64,000 bases of DNA from Engraulis encrasicolus (lineage: Eukaryota > Chordata > Actinopteri > Clupeiformes > Engraulidae), in the NCBI RefSeq assembly GCF_034702125.1, contig NC_085868.1, forward strand, positions 26,627,201 through 26,691,200. Direction: 5' to 3'. Under the pieces are notes generated by a model. That model was not told the origin of the DNA. It saw only the letters and a program-made list of their open reading frames with translations, and made no database searches. Position 1 is the first letter of the stretch. Each line of letters begins with the position of its first letter. The position numbers and the translations under genes were made by a program. Shown one piece after another: positions 49,101 through 59,370 of the stretch.

Positions 49101-50166
49101 GAAGGAGGAGGCTCCTCGCATGTCTAAGAAAGACCTTGACATGGCAGAGAAAGTAAACAAGTACAATGTAAGTGTTGTTGTTGTTGTTGTTGTTCTTCAT
49201 CGTCTTCTTCTTCGCCTTCTTCTTCGTCTTCTTCGTCTTCTTCTTCTTCTTCTTCTCAACCGTCTTCGTCTTCTTCTTCTTCTTCTTCTCAATCGACTTC
49301 TTCTTCTTCTCAATCGACTTCTCCTTCGTCTTCTCCTCAATCTTCTTCTTCTTCTCAATCTTCTTCTTCTTCTTCTTCTTCTTCTTCTTCTTCTTCTTCT
49401 TCTTCTTCTTCTTCTTCTTCTTCTTCTTCTTCTTCTTCTTCTCAATCGTCTTCTTCTGCAACAGTAGTACAAGTATTTGAATGTTTGTGTAGATGTTTAG
49501 AGTGTATTTCAGTTATACATGCCAATAATTTATTGATGGTAATCCTCAGACACATGGTGTTTTTTAATGTTGTATGTCCACCATGTCTGGGTTAGTGTGG
49601 CAATGATATTCTATTGTGTTTTGGAAAATATCAAGCATGGGTTAGAAGCTAGGTAGGGATTTGTGTGTAGCTTAATAAAAATGACATCATTCCTCTTTTG
49701 CTTTCATTTAACAGAACAAGCATCATGCACCCTTTTATTTGTATGCACTTGTTGCTTCCTGTGTTATACTTTGATTACATAATAGTTAAAAAAAATCCAA
49801 ATGTGCGGTCATTGCTCTGCCAGGAATAAAAAAGTTTTTGCTTTCATGTAACTGAAATAGCATCATGCACTCTTTCATTTCATAAAAGTAAAAAAAAAAA
49901 TCCAAATGACTCCAAATGTGGAACTTGTGCTTTCGTTGCTCTGCCAGGAATCCAAACGCGGGGACTCCCTCTATAACATGCACGCAAAGAAGTTAAAGAG
50001 GAAAGCAGAGGAGGAGGCTGACAAGCCGGTAGAGAGGAGGCCCTTCGACCGAGACCAAGACTTACAGGCCAACCGCTTCGATGACGCCCAGAAGAAGCAA
50101 CTGCTGAAGAAGTCAGCTGAGCTCAACACGCGATTCTCTCACAGCAAAGATCGCATGTTCCTTTAG
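46155..50166 (+). CDS. gpalpp1: gpalpp1, GPALPP motif-containing protein 1 (7 exons)
   Basis: Exons 46155-46233, 46356-46482, 46818-46907, 47676-47940, 48254-48418, 49066-49167, 49948-50166; all GT-AG, phases agree, 1047 nt in total, 348 aa (human about 340). Five GPALPP motifs sit at about residues 7, 29, 83, 104 and 129, and a degenerate GPMP at 154, separated by acidic and serine-rich linkers. The C-terminal third carries the conserved WMTELPPEL, DRSIWTDTPADRERK, FDRDQDLQANRFDDAQKKQ and LNTRFSHSKDRMFL blocks that define the family (DUF3752). Molecular function is not established; the protein is probably nuclear. The start ATG at 46155 opens MSDYTIGPALPP, in line with family N-termini. It is divergent from tra2b (3.7 kb between start codons) and 1.8 kb upstream of gtf2f2 on the same strand, the human 13q14 order. 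Intron 6 carries a long CTT tract and a duplicated decoy acceptor. Confidence 0.93.
47027..47285 (+). mobile_element. tRNA-derived SINE, family 1, internally deleted head
   Basis: It starts gggcagtcatggataagcgg, then jumps from ttaggg directly to ccggttcgactcctgacc, losing about 28 bases of the tRNA-like part. The body continues through tgcaatttcgttgtgtgcag to ggagttggc. It lies in gpalpp1 intron 3. Confidence 0.75.
49170..49460. repeat. gpalpp1: GTT/CTT trinucleotide tract in gpalpp1 intron 6
   Basis: Directly after the exon 6 donor come (GTT)n and then about 255 bases of nearly pure CTT with short tca/gcc interruptions; the last 90 bases before 49440 are uninterrupted. The transcript strand is polypyrimidine, the other GAA-rich. 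Confidence 0.95.
49695..49950. repeat. gpalpp1: imperfect duplication of the gpalpp1 intron 6 3' end
   Basis: 49695-49826 and 49836-49950 share ttttgctttcat, catcatgcac, aaaatccaaatgtg and ttgctctgccaggaa in the same order. The second copy ends in the true acceptor of exon 7; the first carries the same acceptor as a decoy (ag at 49822-49823). Confidence 0.75.
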
Positions 50167-50326
50167 CGTGTGCTCAGCAGTACTTTATTTCCGTAATACT
50201 TATATGCTGCTCATACACAAATGTTGTCAGTCATAGACATCCTTGGCTGCAAAGACTACTCTAGTCAGATCAGATTAGATAATTTACTTACTTTTAATTT
50301 GTGAATTGGCAGCATAACATTTTGGA

Positions 50327-50332
50327 AATAAA
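50327..50332 (+). promoter_or_regulatory. candidate gpalpp1 polyadenylation signal
   Basis: AATAAA about 160 bases after the gpalpp1 stop. Further copies at 50745-50750 and 50926-50931 could be alternative signals. Confidence 0.4.
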
Positions 50333-51960
50333 CTACTAAAATTACACACATGAGCAATTATTTCTGAGCTATCCAGTGTATATTTCCCTAAGCTACAGTT
50401 AGAGATGGAGTGTACGATCTCTTGTATTCTCTGCTATAGTGGTTGACCATATGTTAGCTACTTGGTTGCAATGCAGTTACCCATTGAAAAAGTAACTAGA
50501 TTGCACTTGCTAAGTAGTAACAATGGAATTGTTGGGTAGTGCACCTCAGGTCTATTGTAGATGAGTAGTACATAAATGTATGTATGCTGGCTTAACACAT
50601 TCACCATGTGCAGAGGTGGTAAGTGATATTCTCAAAGAGAAAAAAAGTGACTCAAGGCGGTGTATGTGCTTTTCCTTGTGAAAGTGAACAATTTTTTTTT
50701 AAATTATATTTTATCTTTACCTGGGCTGTAGACGTGTCTTGAGAAATAAATGGTGTCAGTGCACTACTCCAGACCCAGTAACTTTCATTGTGTTTTTTTA
50801 CTCCTAGTATGTTGCATTTTGTATACAGTAAAGTAATTACATTTGCATTATTTTTCATTTGAGTTCTTGTTGCCGCCGGTGTAATTTTTACCTAGCCAAC
50901 TCTTCTCTTTTCCCACCTCTCTCATAATAAAAGACAACCATGTGTACATGTGCGCTTCTGATGGATTTTTTTTAAATGTATATTACGTACAACTGAAATG
51001 AATTTTAAATAGTTCATATTTTTTTTCAGAGTCCATCTGTCTGAGAGTTGGGATTGGCTAAACTAATATTGTAAATATGGAGATTATTGGATGACCCAGA
51101 ACTGATATTGTTGCTGTCACTGTTTGCTGTTATCTCAGTAAAGTTGACTTAAGGGGATATCCCCCCCCCTATTCCATGTGGTGGCTCAAACACCTGGGGT
51201 GCCACTGGCCCTGACAGGACAAAGGGACTTTTGGGGGTGGGGGGTTGCCGTATATAAGCTCACCTTAGAAATTCCTCTGGGAGTCTCTTTCCATCTCTAA
51301 AGGGGCTCCAATCTCTGTCTTTCTCTCCCTCTCTCCCTCTTTCTTTCTCTCTCTCTGTCTATCTATCTTGGGTAAACTGTATTTGATTTCACTGTACCCT
51401 ATGTAACAGTAGCCTTGAGTTAAATGTAATGTTACCTTGCAGTTGATAATTAAATTGTCATATAACTTTCATTCATTTGCATCTCCTCATCTGTATCATG
51501 CCATTTGCCTTTCCTGTGTCTTAAGTTAAGTTAACACTGCTTCTGTTTCAAATGCCCACTCCTTTCCGTCGTTGGTTAGGAATAAAGTGGAGGGAAAAGT
51601 TATTATACTTTTACAATATCTGCATTCAGACCTGCTTTTCAAGTAATTTTACACATTGTTAATCAAATGGCATATACGGGAGCTTATCCTCTATAAATGT
51701 GTGTCTAGTTAAGAACAACAAATGTGGGTTTATCTTATGTCATTTTGTATTGAACTGAATCAGTGAGTGGAGTAGTTCACAGTGGCTTGAATTCAAGGGA
51801 CATGCCCATTGGCCTCAGACAGCGAATTTCGTTCTTTTTGGACACTCAGAGCCACCGTAGTAGCACAGCACTGTTGTTCATCAGGAGAGGCAACAGCAGT
51901 GTGGTTGAAGAATAAAGAGTGGACTAAAGTTGCCTGATTTCGTCTCTATTTAATTTAAAG
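50333..51960. other. gpalpp1-gtf2f2 intergenic region
   Basis: It contains an imperfect fold-back of the ggtgc/gttgcaatgca type at about 50415-50555, additional AATAAA motifs, a CT-rich stretch at 51315-51365 and the 5' UTR of gtf2f2. No further gene was seen. Confidence 0.5.
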
Positions 51961-53495
51961 ATGTCAGAAAAGGGAGACGTAGACCTTACAGGAGCCAAAC
52001 AAAACACTGGAGTGTGGCTCGTGAAAGTGAGAACCCCGTTTTGTTGATTACCTTGACATTCTAATATAGCTAACATTGCTAATGCGCCGCAAGGATGGCT
52101 ACCAGAGCTCTCTGTTACTACTGTGTTCCAGCTAAAGAGTTTCCCTGACACTTTCCAAACATGTAAGGTGTGACATGCAGGCTGCCATTTTAATGTTCAT
52201 CAGCATGTGTGTTTTCACACAAGTTGATTGATGACCTCGGAGGTGCCCATTGATGCAAAATATGGACATGCTATTCAGATGCACATGCAATGTTGAGTTT
52301 TCCTAACTGGCATCTTCACCGACTCATTTTATGATACTGCTATATGTTCCATAGTTTTACCCAAACTTTAATAATGGTAATATCTTCATCAACCGTCTTT
52401 GGTGTAACATTTCGTCAATATCGATGCAGGTTCCAAAGTACCTCGCGCAGCAATGGGCGAAAGCATCAGGACGGGGTGAAGTAGGTAAACTGCGCATTGC
52501 TAAGTAAGTTGGTTGTATACAAGTCCTCCTGATTGTTCTTGTTGATTGTCCTCGAAGGATTTTTTTATTTTTATTAATTCAATACTGAAGTTTCTTTTTC
52601 TTTTTTCACTTTTGCAGGAACCAAGGGAAAACAGAGGTAGGTGCGACTGTTATAACATGCAAGTTTTTGTTATGTATGTATGCCTGTATGTATGTAAGTA
52701 TTTGCATTACCTGTGTGCTGCCCCTTGCAATTGGCCTTCAAAACAGTCAGTGTGTGTGTGTGTGTGAGAGAGAGAGTGTTAATTATGTGGTAAAAGTTAT
52801 CATTGTATGTATGTGTGTAGGCCTATGTATGTATTTAAGAAAACATAGTGCACTTAAAAGTGCTTTTCTCTCACGCAGTTACGGCAACTCAAATTCATTG
52901 TAAAATTATGGTCTAATGACATCTAAACAATGCAGCCAAACAATGCAGCATCATGGCAACAAATGTGTCAAATAGATTTATTTGCATTATCTGTGTTCCC
53001 TGCAGGTGGCATTCACTCTGAACGAGGAGCTGACCACCCTGGAGAACAAAGGGGAGGGGAAGACCGCCGGGATGGTGGCCGTGCCACGAGAGCACCCCTT
53101 CACCATGCAGACGGTCGGGGGCCAGACCCTCGCCGTGTTCACAGAGACCTCCTCAGGTTAGGATGCCCCTCAGCTCATCTCTCTGACCAGGGCCGCTGAC
53201 AGCTTTTGCCAGGCCCAGGACAAGGTCATCTGAAAGGGCCCCCCATTTAATACATAAAATGTAATGAGGACCCACATTTGGGGCCCATCTCTCCCTGGGC
53301 GCGGGACAACAGACCTATTTGTTCCCCCCTGTCGGCTTCCCTGTTTCGGACTGGCCCCTTCAGGGCACAGGGCCAATGGAAAGCAAGCTCAGGAGAACAG
53401 AATTTCGGTATCTTCATTACATTTCCACTGCACATTTAGTAGACAATTTCATCCGACGTCACTTACTTGAGAAGACTTAATGAGCAACACGTACA

Positions 53496-53571
<76 letters not shown>

Positions 53572-54872
53572 AGAGGGGCATAACATAACAAGGTTAGTGT
53601 GGATAAGTAGGGTTAGCTTTGTTATGAAGGGAAAATGTCTGGTAACAGAAGAGTGTTTTTGTGCCAAAAGTTAGCCTTTGAATCCGCAGGTTGCAGACTC
53701 CAATCTCACTCTCACCAGTAGGAAGAATTTTTGGGGTCACAATACACCTTCAGCCATAGTGGAAGTACCCTTGGCCTTGAGCATGCCATCTAACCTCTCC
53801 ACGTCCTGCTCAGGGTCTGTAACCAATACCCTATAATAATAACTGTAAGTCACTTTGGATAAAAGCATTAACCAATGCTAGAATAATGTGATATAAGCAG
53901 GAAGTTCAGAAAATTCCCTCCCATAAGGTGACGTTTGGGAACGAGTTGAACATTAAATGCAGCATTACAGTTCTTGTTCCTCATCAGTTATGGGCAACCT
54001 GGATTCATTAGTTAGAATCCAGTGCCACATATTCCAAGTGACCTGGTTTTACCTGTGCAAAACCAGGTGGTTGGCTGCTTATGTGTCAATTAGGGAAATC
54101 GCCTGGTTGGATTGGTCAGGTAAAACCAGGTCAATTGGGCCCTGTTGTGGCCAACCGGTAGGGCACTCGCCTGCCATGCAGCTGACCCGGGTTCGATTCC
54201 CGGCCCGGGTCCTTTGCAGACCCCTCCCCGTCTCTCCTAATTCACTTCCTGTCCACCTCTCAAATTGTCCTATCAAATAGAGTCGAAAAAGAACAAAAAA
54301 AATTAATAATAATTAAAAAAATTACAGGTCATTTGAAATATAAGGCACTGGACTATGGTTGCCCAATCACTGTTCTCCATGTCCTCTTCCCTTAACAGCA
54401 CCTGTAGGTAAGTACACAGTCGCACAGCGTTGCAGTGGTGAGCTGCGTTTTTGTTTGTCGTTATCGTTTGGCTTATACTGCCGCCTGCTTCTCTTCTCGC
54501 CTCCATCTCTGCCCCTTGTGCCTGGCAGACGGACGCCATGGCGCCCTGTTTGAGCTGACCTCCAGCTTGCCGGCGGCGCCGCTGCCCACCCAACTGCCCG
54601 CTACACAGCGCCCTTTCACCCCATCCGCCCGCCCGCCCGCCGGCCCTCTCTGCTTCTGTGCGGTGCTGTGTCGGTGTACTTCTTTGGCTGGCTTGGCTCT
54701 TTTGGGTGGGGGCCGAGGCTAACTTTCCCGCCCGGCCGGCCGCTGGCTGTCACATTGTGGTTGGCACTCGAGGCTGATATTTAAGGGGGGAAAAAAACAA
54801 TCAAACGATGAAATGAAATCAAAACAATGAAATCCTCAATGCATTCAATTGATTGGCTTGGACTTGATTCGC

Positions 54873-54903
<31 letters not shown>

Positions 54904-57900
54904 TGCGCGTGTGAAGTGCGGGTTGGGCTGGGCTGTTTGTGGCATGCTTGCTGTGGTGTCTTGGTGTTACATGGTGGTGTGTGTATTCAGTATGTGTGTG
55001 ATTTCCACTAGTGCTTGCGGGGTGTGCAGTGTGTGATGAATGCGTAGCGCTTGCATTGGTTTGGTTTGCTGTGGTGCTCCTAATGTGGCTTGCGTGAAGA
55101 GAGACTCCCTAATGATTCATCTCTGGAGTCGGTGTGTGTGTGTGCATTTGATCATGCGCCGGCACATACAGATATGTGCGTCTGACAGTCAGTCAACCGA
55201 GACCTGCTGTGCACGACACGTACACTCCCCACCCCCTTCTCCCCCTTTTTCCTACATATCCCACAATCCCCCCCTTCTCCTCCAGTTCTGACTGTGGTAT
55301 CCATCCTTCCCTCAGGCCAGGGCCAGGCAGAGGCTGAAGGCAGCACCTCAGGGCCAGCCCCAGGCCCAGGTGAGTCCCCACTCGCCCCTCTCTCCCACTC
55401 TCCTCCGCCTGCCTGGGCCACCCCACCCCCACGCCCCCCACTCCTAGCTAGAGGAGACTGCGGAGGAGGAGGCGGAGGTGGAGGCGGAAGAGGCTCACGT
55501 GTGTGTGTGTGTTACATCTAAGTGTGGCTCTCTACAACCTGAGCTGGAGGAGACTACGGAGGTGTGTGTTTGTGCGTGTGTGAGATGGAGAGAGAGAAGA
55601 ATGATCTTCAAAATATGAGCTTCTGAGAAGAACACTAAGAAGGCTTATATGCAAGTCTGTGTGCATATCTGTACATTGCAAGTTAAACAAAAAAAAGATA
55701 TAATGTAGGCTGTTGTGAACTTACTCAGGTGTTTTAGACGTGGTCGACATGGCTTGAGAGGTAAGGTAAACTGACTTATCAAGTTGGCCGAAGTCCTGTT
55801 GTAGACCGGGGTTGTCAGCACCACATCTTGTCTTCTCTATGTATCCATGTCTACAATGTGTGTGACCGCTTGTCTTTTGTTTTTCCTCTCCTTCTTAAGA
55901 CAAGATAGCGCTGGAAGGAGTGGTGGTGCAGAGGGCCGAGTGCCGGCCGGCCGTCAACGAGAGCTACATGAGGCTGAAGAAGTAGGTCATGATTGATGTT
56001 GGTCTGGATATCCAGTGTTTCCCGCTGAACATATGCTTAGTTTGGGTTAGGGGTGTAAATAATAATCGAAATGTATCGATATATCGCGATATAATCTGAC
56101 GATTGAATCGAATCGCATTGCATCGTGGGACATTCTTAAGTATGGAAAATAATCGAAACACTGGCCCCTGCCTAATGCCCTAGCTCCATAACATAATTGA
56201 AGTGGAAAAGTAATTTGAAAAAAGTCGAATCGCATCGTATCGTGGGGAATTCTTAAGTATCGAAAATCCCTGAAAATAGTCGAATCCCTGCTTTCAGAAA
56301 TCGATACCGTATTGTATCGTCATGGAGGCTGTGATTTACACCCCTAGTTTGGGTGGGTATTGCCAACCACCTTGCGATACAATACACATCCCGATACAGG
56401 GGTACATTTTTTTACATTTTTAAATTTTTTCCCTGTAAGAGCAACAGTTACACTGTAGTGAATCTAAAACACGGCCTTCACAAAACTGCAGGCCTACTGT
56501 TCATGATGCGATACGCATCACTAATGCCAGTCAGTATGCAGCATTTAAAAGTCCATTATTTTATTAAATGAAATATCGATACGGATGTCTACGATACGTA
56601 AAGATGTATTCCGATATCGATATTTTGAACACACCCCTAGTGGCTGGAGGGTTAGGCGGTACCAGAGACACGTCACCACCACGATTGCAACGGCTATGTT
56701 GTCAAGTCAAGTCAGATTTTATTGTCAGTTTCTTCATACTGTATGTACAGGTCACACAAGGAAATTGATATCACGTTTCTCTCTATACCATGAAAGGACA
56801 TAGACATACACAGCACAGACATTTACAAACTGACAACAAAGTGCAAGACAGGACAAGTAACAGTGATGGACCAATAACAGTAAAGTGATTCAGTAATAAA
56901 TAGTACCTGCGCATTTAACATCGGTGAGTGACTGTGATGGACCAGTGATGAACCATTAACGATAAAGTGATTGAAGTAATAATAACAATTTAAACATTTA
57001 ACATAAAAAATTAAGGTAAAAATAGAATAGAATACATAATAATAATAACAATTTCAACATTTAACATTGAACATTTAACATAGGTAGGCCTATAGAATAG
57101 AATAGAATAGATGACATAATACCAATAATAATAAAAGTAAAAAATGCACACACAAAAAACAAGACCCAGCTATGCTGTACTACACACAGTGCAGTCTTGC
57201 ATAGTCCATTTCAGTCCAGTTGGTCAAGTAACAGCATAGTGTGTTGCAGTATCTGCATGACGTTGTGCAGGAAGGTGCAAAGTCACAGTGCAAGCAGTTC
57301 TTGGTAGTGGAGGTCTGAGGTAGTGCACTGCGAGAAGGTGCAAAGTCACATAGTGCAAGCAGTTCTTGGTAGTGGAGGTCTGAGATTGCAGGTAAGGTGT
57401 AGTCACATGGAACCTTTGCATGTGTCTGTGTGTGTGCATGAGAGACAGAGGGAGTGAGTGAGAAGTTTCATATCAAATACAATGATCAACCCCCAACAAA
57501 TGTATATCTTATACAATATTTGTAAAGGAAGTTTAGAAATTACATTCAGAAAACAGAATCTTCATCTTTCCAGAGGTCAAGGTGGTAGGTATTTGTTATG
57601 TCGTCACGCTGATTGTATTTGTATTGTGGCTGTCTGTTAGCCAGGCCGCGCCCTTCTAGTGACACAGCACCTTCAGCGTTGCAACTAGTCAGATCAAGAG
57701 CAATGCAAGTACTTTCTGAGTTGCCGAAAATACGGGAACTCCTTTCACTGTGTCTGGAAGCAAACAACCATAAACAAACCGAGGCGGGTCAATCATGCCG
57801 TTTGGGAAATGTTAATTGTTATGCTCTTGGTCAGACCAAGTCTTGAAGAGATTTGAACGTCTTTGATAATCAGGCTAGCTGTCTGTATCTTCTTGTTGCT

Positions 57901-59290
57901 CAGAGCTCCTTGTCTATTTCTAATGATGCTTCATATGCATAGTGTGTTTGAACTGGTCACTGTGATGCTATGTTGTACGCAGCATAACTGGCGTTGCTGA
58001 TATATACTATTACCTATTACCTACCAAACTGGTCTTGAATGCCCTTTTCCATGTCTCTGTAGAGTTGGCATCCTATGTTCATGTATTTGTGAGTCATTCG
58101 TTTTCTTTTGTCTGAGACAAGTACAAGTTTTTTTTTTCCTCTGCCTGCCATGTTTCGATGATGGAACTTCCGTTTTCCTCAGAGGGTCACTGATGTGTGA
58201 CATGTTTTGTAATTAGCGGAGGTGTGACTTCCCTGTCAATAACAGCACCTGGCTACAGAGCTTGTCACACATCAACGCCCGAGTGTGACCCTCTGCCAAA
58301 GAGGGTAGTGTCACCATTAAAACTTGTCAGGTATTGCCCTGCGGTGGCCAACCGGTAGGGCACTCGCCTGCCATGTGGCAGACCCGGGTTCAATTCCCGG
58401 CCCGGGTCCTTTGCCAACCCCTCCCCGTCTCTCTCCCAATTCGCTTCCTGTCCACCTCTCACACTGTCCTATCAAATAAAGTCGAAAAAGACTGTCTGAG
58501 GCAAAAGAAAACAAGACTTGAAGTGACAAGAAGAGATAATGAACACTATATTCATTAACATATTAATTAATATTAACTTTCTTTGTATGTTGTAGGCTTC
58601 AGATCGAGGCGTCCTCCAAGCCAGTACGTCTGTCACAGCAGCTGGACAAGGCTGTGACGCACAACTACAAGCCAGTCGCAAATCACGCAAACAATGTAAG
58701 CCAAACATGCGCTGGACTTTTCTTTTTCTTCCTACCTGGCAACAAGTGTTGGCAAAAGACAAGTATGCCTCTCACTGCCTCATCTCGTCTCATCTTAGCT
58801 GAAGAAGGCTTAGGCCGAAACGTCTGTCTGTCATGCTAACCCACTCATAATACAAGACACACTGGAATCTGTTTTCCTAAAAAAAAAAAAAATATTAAAA
58901 TACAAATCTGTAGGCAGCTGAAGACCTTGTAAAGTTCAGTTTGGAGTTGAGAACACTTTCCGAAAAGTTTCATTCTCTCATTTCTTTGCTGTATGCTGTA
59001 TGATTATGTTGCCATGTAGAAACCTCGCCCCTCTTCCCAATCCTAAATGCATGGTTGGCAACCTGGATTCATTCATTTTACATTAGTTTGTTTGTTTCAT
59101 ATTCGTTTTTTCATTTTTCATCATTTCTGGATTGCGTAATCCAGTATTTGTTTTTTTATTTTTGTCTTATTTCTATGTGTACATTCATCCCAAGTGTGTA
59201 CTAACAACAGATGGACATTCTATCAGAGCCAATAAGCTGTGCTTTTTAGCACCTCTAGAGATGGTCAGATCTGGATTTTGTTGTGATTCT

Positions 59291-59370
<80 letters not shown>

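Noticed and set aside
49060..49480. Lysine-, leucine-, phenylalanine- and arginine-run open frames
   Set aside because: Translations of the CTT/GAA tract in gpalpp1 intron 6; the only real coding part is exon 6 (49066-49167).
54139..54230. tRNA gene candidate (similarly at 58335, 19012 and 169)
   Set aside because: The heads carry A and B boxes but continue into a shared SINE body and A-rich tail, and the cloverleaf is incomplete.
54397..54405. 9-nt exon candidate CACCTGTAG between an acceptor and gtaagt in gtf2f2 intron 4
   Set aside because: The conserved protein needs no residues here and in the exon 4 phase it adds a stop; probably chance.
54509..54722. GC-rich open frame (…DGRHGALFELTSS…) after an ag in gtf2f2 intron 4
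   Set aside because: No good donor closes it, composition is low in complexity, and the family has no such insert.
57546..57846. Two opposed 73-77 codon open frames in gtf2f2 intron 5
   Set aside because: No splice sites in phase with gtf2f2 and no recognised family.
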